The notes under the pieces were generated by a model. The model was not told the origin of the DNA, searched no databases, and was given only the letters and a program-made list of their open reading frames with translations. From Desulfurobacteriaceae bacterium (GTDB lineage: Bacteria; Aquificota; Aquificia; Desulfurobacteriales; Desulfurobacteriaceae), in the NCBI GenBank assembly GCA_027068415.1, contig JAMOTD010000006.1, positions 1-64,000 on the forward strand: a DNA stretch of 64,000 nt. The letters are read 5' to 3'. Both the position numbers and the translations under genes were made by a program. Of the stretch, positions 1 through 8,253 are shown piece by piece; position 1 is the first letter of the stretch, and each line of letters starts with the position of its first letter.

Positions 1-133
1 TAGAGAAGCTTAAAGGAGAAGGAAAACTCCTAAAAACCCTACCCGTGGACTGCGGGGAGGTTAAGCCCGTGGAGTGGGGTTTTTCCCACGATGAAGCGGG
101 AAGCCACCGACTTTAGTCGGGGGAGGATGTCAC
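1..133 (+). mobile_element. Right end of an IS200/IS605-family element (partial)
   Basis: The left edge of the window carries the last part of a TnpB-type gene. Over the stop codon lies a hairpin (CCGAC at 107-111, loop TTTA, GTCGG at 116-120) followed by GGGAGGATGTCA. A GC-rich hairpin at the tnpB stop followed by GGGAGGAnnTCA is the usual right end of IS605-family elements. In that family it also forms the 3' end of the omega RNA scaffold that guides TnpB. The exact right boundary, about 131-133, is inferred by eye. The rest of the element, including any tnpA, lies outside the window. Confidence 0.55.
3..116 (+). CDS. tnpB: TnpB (OrfB) C-terminal fragment, cut by window edge
   Basis: An open frame enters from the left edge and ends at TAG 114-116. 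Its 37 visible residues include PVDCGEVKPVEWG and end in HDEAGSHRL. The CG pair followed by PVE and a final EAGS is typical of the C-terminal tail of RNA-guided TnpB nucleases of IS605 elements. The catalytic RuvC core would lie to the left, so it cannot be judged whether the gene is intact. The stop codon sits inside the terminal hairpin of the element, as is usual for tnpB. Confidence 0.55.
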   Translation, partial: EKLKGEGKLLKTLPVDCGEVKPVEWGFSHDEAGSHRL

Positions 134-205
134 AAAGGCCGTTGACCCCAACCCGACAACAACTCTGCCGAGCTTAAAGAGTTTACGGCAGGCCGGCCGA
201 AGTAG

Positions 206-844
206 TTAAAACTGAATGTGAACTCTCTTGACTTTCGTCTTCCTCACGGCCTCCGGAATTTCGGAAAGGAGGTCGTGGTTTCTTATCTCGTCCGGGTCTC
301 TTATACCGTTAAAGTTAATTAGGTAAAAACTCGGCTTATCCCCGTAAATTAAGGCCTCATCAAGGATAAGGCCGCAGACTGCAAGCTCTCCCTTTTGGAT
401 AAGTTCCGTAATCTCAGAGAGAGAGAGGAGCTTCTCTATCTGGGCGTCTATGTTAAGCTCCATAAGGGCGGCGTTAAAGAGGCCCTTATCCTCGTACATC
501 GTAAGGAGGATTTCGGCATTCTCCTCGTAGGTCTTCTTAAGGAGCTTAAACTCAAACTCTGCGCTCTGAAGGTTCATCTCTATAAAGCACTCAAGGGGTG
601 TGGCCGTTGAGCCTACTATGGCAATGAGGGGAACTTTAAGCTCTTTAACTGCGTAGTAGACTGTTGCAAGGTTGGGAAAAACCTGAGCCGCCCCGTTTGA
701 GACTATGTAGCTCTCGGGAAAAAGGGAGGAAATCCTCCAGACGACACTTGAGGAGCAGACTATACAGGTATCGTAGCCGGAGCTCTCCTCACGAGTAACA
801 CACTCTCTAACAAGAAGCTTCTCAATAACCCTAACCGGACTCAT
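206..844 (-). CDS. Beta-carbonic-anhydrase-like protein lacking the usual zinc ligands
   Basis: About 212 residues. The layout resembles the beta-carbonic anhydrase fold: a beta strand ending in IVCSSSVVW (about 28-36) where active enzymes have CxDxR, and the strand VPLIAIVGSTATP (about 71-83) where they have GHxxCG. The first Cys is kept, but the Asp/Arg dyad and the zinc-binding His and second Cys are replaced (S, S and T), so carbonic anhydrase activity is unlikely. I chose the ATG at 842-844 because it overlaps the TGA of the upstream phosphoesterase gene as ATGA; another ATG lies six bases upstream. The family call is by pattern only. The function is unknown, perhaps a binding or regulatory protein. 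Confidence 0.5.
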   Translation of the reverse strand: MSPVRVIEKLLVRECVTREESSGYDTCIVCSSSVVWRISSLFPESYIVSNGAAQVFPNLATVYYAVKELKVPLIAIVGSTATPLECFIEMNLQSAEFEFKLLKKTYEENAEILLTMYEDKGLFNAALMELNIDAQIEKLLSLSEITELIQKGELAVCGLILDEALIYGDKPSFYLINFNGIRDPDEIRNHDLLSEIPEAVRKTKVKRVHIQF

Positions 845-1323
845 AGCCACACTATCTCCACAGTAAGCTGAGCAGTGTCCAGTATAGCAAAAGAGCTCCT
901 ACCAGTCAGGTATCCCGAGAGCTCCCCCGGGTTAACAACCTGACACCCGTTAATAACCCTCTTATCTACCTGATGGGTGTGACCGTAGAGGATAAAGTCA
1001 AAGTCTCCCGACTTTGCAAGACTCTCAACAAAAAGGGGCTCGTGCATTACGGCAACCCTCTGGCCGTCTATAACCTTGGCGACGGGAGGCTTCTCTATAA
1101 CCCCGCCGGAAACCTTTAAGAGGCCGGCAATTTCGCCGTCGTTGTTCCCGAAAACGCCGATAAAGTCGCACTTGAGCTCCGAAAGGAGCAGCTTTACGGT
1201 AAAGGGAGAAACGAAGTCGCCGCAGTGGATTACGAGCTCAACCCCTTCAGAATTAACCCTCTCTATGAACTCCCTGACCTTAGGGAGGTTGTCGTGGGTG
1301 TCGGAGACGACCGCTACTTTCAC
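841..1323 (-). CDS. YfcE/MJ0936-type metallophosphoesterase
   Basis: 160 residues of the calcineurin-like phosphoesterase fold. Metal-binding motifs appear in order: SDTHDN (7-12), CGDF (34-37), GNND (60-63), MHEP and GHTH near residue 115. The family hydrolyses phosphodiesters in vitro and depends on two metal ions; the natural substrate is usually unknown. The start is GTG at 1321-1323, which overlaps the topA stop (GTGA), so translation is probably coupled to topA. The stop overlaps the next gene in the same way, giving a topA / phosphoesterase / carbonic-anhydrase-like operon. Confidence 0.9.
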   Translation of the reverse strand: MKVAVVSDTHDNLPKVREFIERVNSEGVELVIHCGDFVSPFTVKLLLSELKCDFIGVFGNNDGEIAGLLKVSGGVIEKPPVAKVIDGQRVAVMHEPLFVESLAKSGDFDFILYGHTHQVDKRVINGCQVVNPGELSGYLTGRSSFAILDTAQLTVEIVWL

Positions 1324-3413
1324 CTCTGCTCTCCCTTAGGGGGTTTACTTGAAACGTAATCGCAGTCGGGGTAGCGACTGCACCCGTAAAAGAGCTTTCC
1401 TTTCTTACTCCTCCTCTCTACTATATCACCTTGGCCGCACTTGGGACACTTACCGAAGGTTAAGGGCTCGGTGTACTTACACTCGGGGTAGTTGGAGCAG
1501 GCAATAAAGCGGCCGAACTTTCCCCTCTTTATAAGGAGCTCCCCGCCGCACTCGGGACACTTCCTGCCTACCTTCTCATCTTCCTTTAAACTCTCCTTGT
1601 ACTTACACTTGGGGTAGTCGGAGCAGGCGATAAAGGTTCCGTAGCGGCCGTGGACCTTTAAGAGAGGAGCTCCGCACTCCGGACAGCTCCTTCCGACCTC
1701 CTCCCCCTTCATTCCCTTGAGCTCCTTCTCTGCCTTCTCAAGGAGCTCCTTAAACTCGCCGAAGTAGAACTCCTTTAGGAGCTCCCTCCAGTCCTTCCTT
1801 CCCTCTTCAATCTTGTCAAGCTCCTCCTCAACTGAGGCGGTGAACTTAACGTCAACGATTTTTGGAAAAAGTTTCTTTAAGAGGGAGTTTATAAACTCCC
1901 CCAGCTCTGTCGGTTTTAACCTCTGCTTTTCCTTCTCAACGTAGCCCCTCTGGATTATGTTTGAGATAATCGTTGCATAGGTTGAAGGCCTGCCGACCCC
2001 TTCCTCCTCAAGGGCTTTAACGAGGGTTCCCTCTGTGTAGCGGGGCGGAGGTTCGGTAAAGTGCTGAACTCCCTTAACCTCTTTTGCCTCAACCTCCTCA
2101 CCCTCTTTTAAGTCGGGAAGGAGCTTCTCCTCAAACTCAACGGGATAGACCTTTAAAAAGCCCTCCTCCTTTAAAGTTGAGCCGGTAGCCCTGAAGGTCA
2201 CTCCTCCTGCCTCTACGTCGGCAGAAACGGTGTTAAAGACGGCGTCCTTCGTCTGGGAGGCGACGAACCTCCTCCAGATTAGGTCGTAGAGTTTGTACTG
2301 CTCGGGGGTTAGGTACTTCTTTACGCTCTCGGGAGTTCTAAAGACAGAAGTAGGCCTTATTGCCTCGTGGGCATCCTGAGCGCTTTTCGGGGCTTTCCCC
2401 TCGTAACTCCTCGGCCTTGCCGGTAAGCTCTCCTTTCCCAGCTCCCGGGCAATAAACTCCCTTACCTCTTTTATCGCCTCGTCCGAAACCCTCGTAGAGT
2501 CGGTTCTCATATAGGTAATTAGACCCACCCTCTCACTTCCGAGGTCAATACCCTCGTAGAGCTGCTGGGCAATCTGCATCGTAAGTTTTGCCGGGAAGCC
2601 GAACCTCTTTGAGGCCTCCTGCTGAAGGGTTGAGGTTATGAAGGGGGCCGGAGGCTTTCTCCTCCTCTCTTTCCTCTCAACTTTAACCACTTTAAAGGGC
2701 TTTCCCGAAACCCTCCTTACCATCTCGTCGGCTTTTTCTCTGCTCGGAATGTCAAACTTCCCCAGCTTCTTACCGTCAACGGCAACAGCTTTTGCCCCGA
2801 ACTCTTGAGAGTCTTTAATAAAAGTTGCCTCAACGGTCCAGTACTCCCTCTTAACGAAGTTCCTTATCTCCTCTTCCCTGTCGCAGATAAGCCTGAGGGC
2901 AACAGACTGAACCCTTCCGGCAGAGAGAGCTCTCTTAAACTTCCTTGATAAAAGCGGGGAAATCGTGTAGCCAACTATCCTGTCAAGGATTCTCCTTGCC
3001 TGCTGGGCGTAGACCTTGTTTTCATCAATCTTATCGGGATTTTTAACCGCCTCTGCTATTGCCTTCTTCGTAATCTCGTTAAACCTTACCCTGTAGATTC
3101 CTTCTTTCTTTATCCTCTTTAAGGCGTTTGCTATGTGCCAGCTTATAGCCTCACCTTCCCTATCGGGGTCGGTTGCAAGGTAGACCTCGTCGCTCTTCTT
3201 TGCGGCCTCCTTAATCTCCTTTAAAACTCTACTTTTACCTTTAATAACTGTGTACTTGGGTTTAAAGTCCTTCTCAATGTCAACGCCGAACTCGTTTTCG
3301 GGCAGGTCAACAACGTGCCCCATTGAAGCTTTGACTATAAAGTCTTTCCCCAAGTACTTCTGTATCGTCTTGGCCTTTGCCGGAGACTCCACTATCAGGA
3401 GCTTCTTTCCCAT
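1320..3413 (-). CDS. topA: DNA topoisomerase I (type IA)
   Basis: 697 residues. The enzyme relaxes negatively supercoiled DNA by cutting one strand through a 5'-phosphotyrosine. The Toprim domain is at the N-terminus, with VESPAKA at 8-14 and DPDREGEA near 82-89. The active-site motif GLITYMRTDSTRVS places the catalytic Tyr near 301. Three C-terminal zinc-ribbon units with CPECG or CPKCG pairs follow from about residue 575. The length is normal for a bacterial TopA with three zinc fingers. The ATG start at 3411-3413 faces a divergent membrane-protein gene across about 113 bases. Confidence 0.97.
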   Translation of the reverse strand: MGKKLLIVESPAKAKTIQKYLGKDFIVKASMGHVVDLPENEFGVDIEKDFKPKYTVIKGKSRVLKEIKEAAKKSDEVYLATDPDREGEAISWHIANALKRIKKEGIYRVRFNEITKKAIAEAVKNPDKIDENKVYAQQARRILDRIVGYTISPLLSRKFKRALSAGRVQSVALRLICDREEEIRNFVKREYWTVEATFIKDSQEFGAKAVAVDGKKLGKFDIPSREKADEMVRRVSGKPFKVVKVERKERRRKPPAPFITSTLQQEASKRFGFPAKLTMQIAQQLYEGIDLGSERVGLITYMRTDSTRVSDEAIKEVREFIARELGKESLPARPRSYEGKAPKSAQDAHEAIRPTSVFRTPESVKKYLTPEQYKLYDLIWRRFVASQTKDAVFNTVSADVEAGGVTFRATGSTLKEEGFLKVYPVEFEEKLLPDLKEGEEVEAKEVKGVQHFTEPPPRYTEGTLVKALEEEGVGRPSTYATIISNIIQRGYVEKEKQRLKPTELGEFINSLLKKLFPKIVDVKFTASVEEELDKIEEGRKDWRELLKEFYFGEFKELLEKAEKELKGMKGEEVGRSCPECGAPLLKVHGRYGTFIACSDYPKCKYKESLKEDEKVGRKCPECGGELLIKRGKFGRFIACSNYPECKYTEPLTFGKCPKCGQGDIVERRSKKGKLFYGCSRYPDCDYVSSKPPKGEQR

Positions 3414-3478
3414 AAACGACCCCTCAGAGCTGTTTTGCCCATAACAATCTATTAGCGATGGCTTTTTAAGTCAAAGAG

Positions 3479-3484
3479 TATAAT
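3479..3484 (+). promoter_or_regulatory. Putative -10 element (TATAAT) for the membrane protein gene
   Basis: A perfect TATAAT lies 42 bases upstream of the ATG at 3527 in the topA-divergent gap. No convincing TTGACA is found 16-18 bases further upstream. A strong ribosome site, GGGAGGTGG at about 3513-3521, precedes the start. Confidence 0.4.
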
Positions 3485-3526
3485 ATTTAAATTGGCCAAA
3501 ATCATAAAAAAGATGGGAGGTGGAAG

Positions 3527-4642
3527 ATGGAGCTCTCAACCGCCGTCTTGACCCAGTACGCAGTAATAGCAGTAAAAGCAGTAGTAATAGCAGTAATAGG
3601 CTGGGTGCTGGCAGTGGTCGGAAAGAACGTTGTTGAAAGGATAGTCGGTAGCATTGACGCCCTCAAAAAACACGAAGGCCTTCCCCAAAGTGCAGGGAGA
3701 CTGACTTACTACTTCGTAATCCTGGTAACTACAGTTGCAGTCCTTGAAGTAATCGGCCTCAAGTATGTTACCGAGCCCTTCATAGACCTTCTCAACAAAG
3801 TTGCAGGCTACCTGCCTAACCTGATAGGAGCAGCTGTAATCCTTATTGTCGGAACCTTCTTTGCAAAGGTAGCAAGGGAATTTGTTGATTCCCTCCTTGA
3901 AACCTTCCAGATTGAGGAGCTGGGCAAGAAGTACGGAATTGAGGACTTGGGAGGAGCAATAGGAAACATCGTTTACCTCCTCATTATCCTCTTCGTCGCA
4001 ATAGCAGCCCTCAACGCCCTTCAAATTGAGGCGATTACCGAGCCTGCAATCTCAATGCTCACGATGATTTTAAACGCAATTCCCAGAATCGTTGCGGCGG
4101 TTGTCGTCTTCGGAATCATCTTCTTCGTAGGTAAGGTGGTGGCCGGAATTACGGCAAAAATCGTTGACGAGCTCAACATTGACGAGCTTGCGAAGGAAAT
4201 CGGAATCTCCTCCGATAAGCTCAAGTTTGAGGAGCTGATTAGGTACTTAATCCTGACCTTTGCCGTTCTCCTCGGCCTCTCTCAGGCTTTCCACTACCTT
4301 GAGGCAGAAGCTCTCTACCAGCTTACCTATCAGTTTACAGTAATAGCCTTTAAACTGGTAGTTGCGGCAGTAATCATCTTCGCAGGAGCATACCTGGGCA
4401 ACCTCTTTGAGAAGAGAACCGAAAACGAGGCAATAGGAAAGGGCGTCAAGTACGCCTTCATTATCGCCTCAATTTTCATCGCTCTGCCCTACGTAGGAGT
4501 CTCTCCCGAGATAATTGAGATTGTCGTCTTTTCGGTTTCACTCGGAGTAGGGCTCGCATTTGCCCTTGCCTTTGGCTTAGGAGGTAAAGAGGCTGCGGCG
4601 GAGCTCCTTAAAAAGCTCCTGAGCTCAAGTAAGGAGAAGTAG
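3527..4642 (+). CDS. Multi-pass membrane protein with MscS-like TM-helix repeats
   Basis: 371 residues with about eight hydrophobic segments. Repeated units combine a Gly/Ala/Val-rich helix such as LIGAAVILIVGTFFAKV, a short amphipathic segment, and an ELGKKYGIEDLG or ELAKEIGI type linker. This arrangement matches the small conserved TM-helix domain (TM_helix family) found in relatives of mechanosensitive channels. The catalytic-sized MscS beta domain is not present. A role in osmotic or ion homeostasis is inferred from the family only. The gene has a strong ribosome site and stands alone between topA and two tRNA genes. Confidence 0.75.
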   Translation: MELSTAVLTQYAVIAVKAVVIAVIGWVLAVVGKNVVERIVGSIDALKKHEGLPQSAGRLTYYFVILVTTVAVLEVIGLKYVTEPFIDLLNKVAGYLPNLIGAAVILIVGTFFAKVAREFVDSLLETFQIEELGKKYGIEDLGGAIGNIVYLLIILFVAIAALNALQIEAITEPAISMLTMILNAIPRIVAAVVVFGIIFFVGKVVAGITAKIVDELNIDELAKEIGISSDKLKFEELIRYLILTFAVLLGLSQAFHYLEAEALYQLTYQFTVIAFKLVVAAVIIFAGAYLGNLFEKRTENEAIGKGVKYAFIIASIFIALPYVGVSPEIIEIVVFSVSLGVGLAFALAFGLGGKEAAAELLKKLLSSSKEK

Positions 4643-4662
4643 TTTTGGGGAGGGGAGCTCCC

Positions 4663-4691
4663 TTGACAACATCCCCTCCTTTCCCTATATT
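4663..4691 (+). promoter_or_regulatory. Sigma-70-type promoter of the tRNA pair
   Basis: TTGACA (4663-4668), a 17-base spacer and TATATT (4686-4691) form a near-consensus promoter. The predicted start, about 4698, is a few bases before the first tRNA base. The spacer overlaps a GGAGGGGA/TCCCCTCC inverted repeat that might also end the preceding gene. Confidence 0.8.
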
Positions 4692-4702
4692 TCCTGTAGC
4701 GT

Positions 4703-4778
4703 GCCGAGGTAGCTCAGTTGGTAGAGCAGGGGACTGAAAATCCCCGTGTCGGCGGTTCGATTCCGCCCCTCGGCACCA
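4703..4778 (+). tRNA. tRNA-Phe (anticodon GAA)
   Basis: A 76-base cloverleaf with encoded CCA. The acceptor stem is GCCGAGG with CCTCGGC, the discriminator is A, and 3' CCA is at 4776-4778. The D arm contains AGCTCAGTTGGTAGAGCA. The anticodon stem GGGGA/TCCCC encloses CTGAAAA, which gives anticodon GAA. The T arm has GGCGG TTCGATT CCGCC. A 7-bp pairing shifted two bases outward is possible but would misplace the discriminator and CCA. Confidence 0.97.
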
Positions 4779-4812
4779 CTTTTTTATTCCCTCCGGAAAA
4801 AACTCCCCAAAA

Positions 4813-4899
4813 GCCCGGGTGGCGGAATTGGCAGACGCACGGGACTTAAAATCCCGGGGCCGCAAGGCCGTGCGGGTTCGATTCCCGCCCCGGGCACCA
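4813..4899 (+). tRNA. tRNA-Leu (anticodon UAA)
   Basis: A class II tRNA of 87 bases with encoded CCA. The acceptor stem is GCCCGGG with CCCGGGC. The anticodon stem CGGGA/TCCCG encloses CTTAAAA, giving anticodon TAA. A long variable arm (GGCCGCAAGGCC) follows, then a T arm with TTCGATT. It lies 34 bases after tRNA-Phe and is probably transcribed with it. Confidence 0.97.
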
Positions 4900-4933
4900 A
4901 CTGTTCCCGCACAATAGGGAAATCTCCCCTCTT

Positions 4934-4962
4934 TTGCACCTTCAGTTAGGAATAACTAAATT
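4934..4962 (+). promoter_or_regulatory. Probable promoter of the hslVU operon
   Basis: TTGCAC (4934-4939), a 17-base spacer and TAAATT (4957-4962) match four of six and four of six consensus positions. The element sits between tRNA-Leu and the GTG start at 4991, where a new transcript for the small membrane protein, hslV and hslU would be expected to begin. Confidence 0.5.
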
Positions 4963-4990
4963 ATCTACCATCCCCTCCAGGAGGTTTAAA

Positions 4991-5242
4991 GTGGAAACTC
5001 TTTTACTTGTAATAGTAACAACCTTCTTAATGAACGTTCCTTTCGGCTGGCTTAGGGAAGGGGTAAGGAAGTTTTCCCCTATGTGGTTCCTCTACGTCCA
5101 CTTCCCGATTCCTTTTATCATTGCCCTGAGAATAGGATTGGGGATTGAGTGGAAGTTTGCCCCGCTACTTATCCTGATTGCCGTGTTGGGACAGTATGTA
5201 GGGGCAAAGCTGAGAAGGGCTCAAACGGTAGTGGAGGAGTGA
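4991..5242 (+). CDS. Small membrane protein upstream of hslV
   Basis: 83 residues with three hydrophobic segments, including [17 protein letters not shown] near the N-terminus and [16 protein letters not shown] near the C-terminus. I do not recognise a characterised family. The GTG start at 4991 has a strong GGAGG ribosome site seven bases upstream; a more upstream ATG at 4934 lies inside the probable promoter and lacks a ribosome site. The stop overlaps the hslV start (TGATG), so the gene is co-translated with hslVU and may act at the membrane in connection with that protease. The function is unknown. Confidence 0.7.
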   Translation: METLLLVIVTTFLMNVPFGWLREGVRKFSPMWFLYVHFPIPFIIALRIGLGIEWKFAPLLILIAVLGQYVGAKLRRAQTVVEE

Positions 5243-5775
5243 TGGAGTTTCACGGAACGACGATATGCGCCGTTTTACGAAACGGCAGGGTCGCAATGGC
5301 CGGAGACGGTCAGGTAACTTTGGGGAACACCGTATTTAAGAACGGTGCAAGGAAGGTAAGGAAAATCTACGGAGGAAGGGTTTTAGCCGGTTTTGCAGGC
5401 TCGGTTGCAGACGCCTTTGCCCTCTTAGAGAGGTTTGAGGATAAGCTCCAGACCTACGGAGGAAACCTCTTAAAGTCGGCAGTTGAGCTTGCAAAGGACT
5501 GGAGAACAGACAGGGTTTTAAGGCGCCTTGAGGCGATGCTTTTAGTGGCGGATAAAACCAAAATCCTCCTTATTTCGGGAAACGGAGACGTCATAGAGCC
5601 GGACATTCCCGTAATGGCAATAGGCTCGGGGGGAGCCTACGCCCAGGCGGCGGCAAGGGCACTTTACGAGAACACGGAACTCCCTCCCGAGGAGATTGCA
5701 AAAAAGTCCCTTGAGATTGCCGGTCAAATCTGCATTTATACAAACACAAACATTACCGTTGAAGTACTTGAGTAG
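5242..5775 (+). CDS. hslV: HslV peptidase subunit of the HslUV protease
   Basis: 177 residues. HslV forms the double-hexamer threonine peptidase that degrades proteins unfolded by HslU. The N-terminus [11 protein letters not shown] shows a five-residue propeptide before the catalytic Thr, as in the Bacillus homologue rather than E. coli. [11 protein letters not shown] and the lysine in [12 protein letters not shown] are conserved proteasome-fold positions. The ATG at 5242 overlaps the upstream stop. An extended frame back to 5149 has no family similarity and was not used. hslU follows after eight bases. Confidence 0.96.
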   Translation: MEFHGTTICAVLRNGRVAMAGDGQVTLGNTVFKNGARKVRKIYGGRVLAGFAGSVADAFALLERFEDKLQTYGGNLLKSAVELAKDWRTDRVLRRLEAMLLVADKTKILLISGNGDVIEPDIPVMAIGSGGAYAQAAARALYENTELPPEEIAKKSLEIAGQICIYTNTNITVEVLE

Positions 5776-5783
5776 GAGGTTAT

Positions 5784-7211
5784 ATGCTGAGAAAGCTGTT
5801 CGGGAGCTCTGAGCAACCGGAAAGAGAGGAGAAAAGAGAGTTCCTCACACCCAAGGAAATCGTTGCAGAGCTTGATAAGTACATAGTCGGTCAGAAGGAG
5901 GCCAAAAAGGCCGTTGCGGTAGCCCTCAGGAACAGGTGGAGGAGGCAGAGGCTCCCGGAAGACATGAGGGACGAGGTAGCTCCCAAGAACATAATAATGA
6001 TTGGCCCAACGGGAGTGGGAAAGACTGAGATAGCCAGAAGACTTGCAAAGCTCGTTAGAGCTCCCTTCATAAAGGTTGAGGCAACGAAGTTTACCGAAGT
6101 GGGTTATGTAGGAAGGGACGTTGAATCAATAATACGGGATTTGGTTGAGATAGCCGTAAATATGGTTAAAGAGGAAAAAATAAAAGAGGTTGAGGAGAGG
6201 GCAAGAGAGCTCGCCTACGAACGCCTTGCAGAAATCATGGTTCCCGAGCCCAAAACTCCCCAGCAGTCAATCCAGAGCCTCTTTGACGTCTTTCTCCCCT
6301 CTCCAAAGAGTGAGCCGCAGGCCGAAAGGGAGCTCAGCAGGGTAAAGGACGAGAGGAACAGGGTAAAGAAGCTTCTAAAAGAGGGGAAACTTGACGAGGA
6401 GACTGTGGAGATAGCAGTAACCGTTGAGAGGCCGGGAATAAACGTTATAGGCCTCGGGGCCGGAGCAGAGAACATTCAGGAGATGCTCTCGTCAATCCTT
6501 CCTAAGCCCAAAAAACTGAGGAAGATGAAAGTAAAGGAAGCCCTTAGGTACCTCACTCAGGAGGAGGCCCAGAAGTTAATTGACATGGACGAAGTAATAA
6601 GGGAGGCAATAGACAGGGTTGAAAATCAGGGAATAGTCTTCATTGACGAGATAGACAAGGTTGCTGCAAGGAGCGGAGGAAGGGGGCCGGATGTATCAAG
6701 GGAGGGAGTTCAGAGGGACTTACTCCCAATAGTTGAGGGGAGCAAAGTCTCAACGAAGTACGGCCTCGTAAGGACAGACCACATTCTCTTTATTGCCGCA
6801 GGGGCCTTCCACATAGCCAAGCCCTCCGACCTACTGCCCGAGCTCCAGGGAAGGTTCCCCATAAGGGTTGAGCTGAAACCCCTTACAAAGGAAGACTTTG
6901 TAAGGATATTGACAGAGCCGAAAAATGCCCTGACCAAGCAGTATAAGGCACTCCTTGAGACAGAAGGGGTTGAAATTGAGTTTACCCCCGACGGGATTGA
7001 GGAGATTGCAAGGATTGCCGAGGAGGCGAACACCAAGGCCGAGAACATCGGAGCAAGGCGCCTCCACACCGTAATGGAGAAGCTACTTGAGGAGCTCTCC
7101 TTCAACGCCCCCGAAATGAAGGGACAGAAGGTCGTAATAGACAGGGAGTACGTCAGGGAGAAGCTGAGCAGGGTAATTGAGAACGAAGACCTTACAAAGT
7201 ACATTCTCTAA
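5784..7211 (+). CDS. hslU: HslU, ATPase subunit of the HslUV protease
   Basis: 475 residues. This is the AAA+ unfoldase that feeds HslV. Walker A is GPTGVGKT (74-81), Walker B is IVFIDEID near 280, and GRDVES (the pore-loop region) follows TEVGYV. The intermediate domain runs between the two Walker motifs. The C-terminus EDLTKYIL is the tail that inserts into HslV. It is slightly longer than the E. coli protein (443), mainly in the intermediate domain. An AGGAGG site precedes the ATG. Confidence 0.97.
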   Translation: MLRKLFGSSEQPEREEKREFLTPKEIVAELDKYIVGQKEAKKAVAVALRNRWRRQRLPEDMRDEVAPKNIIMIGPTGVGKTEIARRLAKLVRAPFIKVEATKFTEVGYVGRDVESIIRDLVEIAVNMVKEEKIKEVEERARELAYERLAEIMVPEPKTPQQSIQSLFDVFLPSPKSEPQAERELSRVKDERNRVKKLLKEGKLDEETVEIAVTVERPGINVIGLGAGAENIQEMLSSILPKPKKLRKMKVKEALRYLTQEEAQKLIDMDEVIREAIDRVENQGIVFIDEIDKVAARSGGRGPDVSREGVQRDLLPIVEGSKVSTKYGLVRTDHILFIAAGAFHIAKPSDLLPELQGRFPIRVELKPLTKEDFVRILTEPKNALTKQYKALLETEGVEIEFTPDGIEEIARIAEEANTKAENIGARRLHTVMEKLLEELSFNAPEMKGQKVVIDREYVREKLSRVIENEDLTKYIL

Positions 7212-7221
7212 GGAGCTCTCC

Positions 7222-8253
7222 TTGGAAAGGCTTGAGAGGATAGCGACAAAAGTTGAGAGTTTGGGAGGAGACTTTTACATAACCTTTGACGAGGCCGAAA
7301 GGTTCTACCTTACCGGCCTCTCTTCAACCTTCGGGATTGCCCTCGTAGGAAAGGGAGGAAATTTCTTCATAACCGACGGCCGGTATATTGAGAGGGCAAA
7401 GGAGGTAAGGAATTTTAAGGTAATCCTCTGGAAGGGATGGGAGGAGTTTACATCCCTCTTAAAAGAGCTGAAGGCAGAGAGCTTGATAGTTGACCCTTAC
7501 AGGTTAAAGGCAAAGACCTACAAGGAGCTCTCAAATAAGTTTTACCTGATTGACTCGGAGGGATTCCTAAACGAGTTAAGGGCCGTTAAGAGCGAAAGAG
7601 AGATTTCCCTGATAACGAGGGCGGTTCAGATAGCGGAGCTCAGTTTAAAGAGCGTTCTACACCTCTTAAAGCCGGGAATTACGGAGATTGAGTTCAGGAG
7701 AGCCCTCATTGAGGCCTTCTTTAAATTGGGCGGAAAAGGGGAGGCTTTCCCTACAATTGTAGCCTCGGGGAGGAACTCTGCAGTTCCCCACTGGGAAACG
7801 GGAAACAGGGAAATAAGAGACGGAGACTTAGTGATAGTTGACTTCGGAACGGTTTACGGTGGCTACGTCTCTGACATTACGAGAACCTTTTTAGTAGGAA
7901 ACGTAAGCAATGAAGCCAGAAGGATTTACGACGCCGTACTGGAAGCCCAAGAGCTCGGAGTAAGAGAGCTCTCAGCCGGGAAAAGCTGCAGGGAAGTTGA
8001 CCTTAAAGTAAGGAAGTTCCTTGAGGATAAGGGCTACGGAAAGTTCTTCACCCACTCCCTTGGCCACGGAATAGGAGTTGAAGTCCACGAAGCCCCTACC
8101 CTCTCACAGCGCTCCAAGGAGGTTTTAAAAGAGGGCAACGTAATAACCGTTGAGCCGGGAGTTTACATACCCGAAATCGGCGGAGTAAGGATAGAGGACG
8201 ACTGCTTGATTACCGAAAGGGGAGCTTTCAGGCTATCCCACCTGCCCCGCTAA
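7222..8253 (+). CDS. M24B aminopeptidase (Xaa-Pro peptidase family)
   Basis: 343 residues. An N-terminal creatinase-like domain (1-110) is followed by the pita-bread metallopeptidase domain. Metal ligands are visible in DFGTVYGGYVSDITRTF (two Asp), THSLGHGIGVEVHE (His), ITVEPGVY (Glu) and RIEDD (Glu). It probably removes N-terminal residues before proline in the cytoplasm. I chose the TTG at 7222 because an AAGGAG site lies six bases upstream, just at the hslU stop. A longer frame from 7177 would overlap hslU. The 3' end overlaps the opposite-strand methyltransferase gene by 21 bases. Confidence 0.9.
   Translation: MERLERIATKVESLGGDFYITFDEAERFYLTGLSSTFGIALVGKGGNFFITDGRYIERAKEVRNFKVILWKGWEEFTSLLKELKAESLIVDPYRLKAKTYKELSNKFYLIDSEGFLNELRAVKSEREISLITRAVQIAELSLKSVLHLLKPGITEIEFRRALIEAFFKLGGKGEAFPTIVASGRNSAVPHWETGNREIRDGDLVIVDFGTVYGGYVSDITRTFLVGNVSNEARRIYDAVLEAQELGVRELSAGKSCREVDLKVRKFLEDKGYGKFFTHSLGHGIGVEVHEAPTLSQRSKEVLKEGNVITVEPGVYIPEIGGVRIEDDCLITERGAFRLSHLPR

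Noticed and set aside
165-191. CTGCCG/CGGCAG inverted repeat as a terminator
   Set aside because: The loop is 15 bases and no T tract follows on either strand; it could be chance or part of an insertion-site structure.
3536-4024. Antisense frame of 162 residues inside the membrane protein gene
   Set aside because: Its Tyr/Cys-rich repeats are the reverse complement of GTA/GCA-type Val, Ala and Ile codons of the membrane protein; it has no ribosome site.
4608-4949. Open frames of 85 and 67 residues on both strands over the tRNA genes
   Set aside because: They read through two clear tRNA cloverleaves and have no protein similarity.
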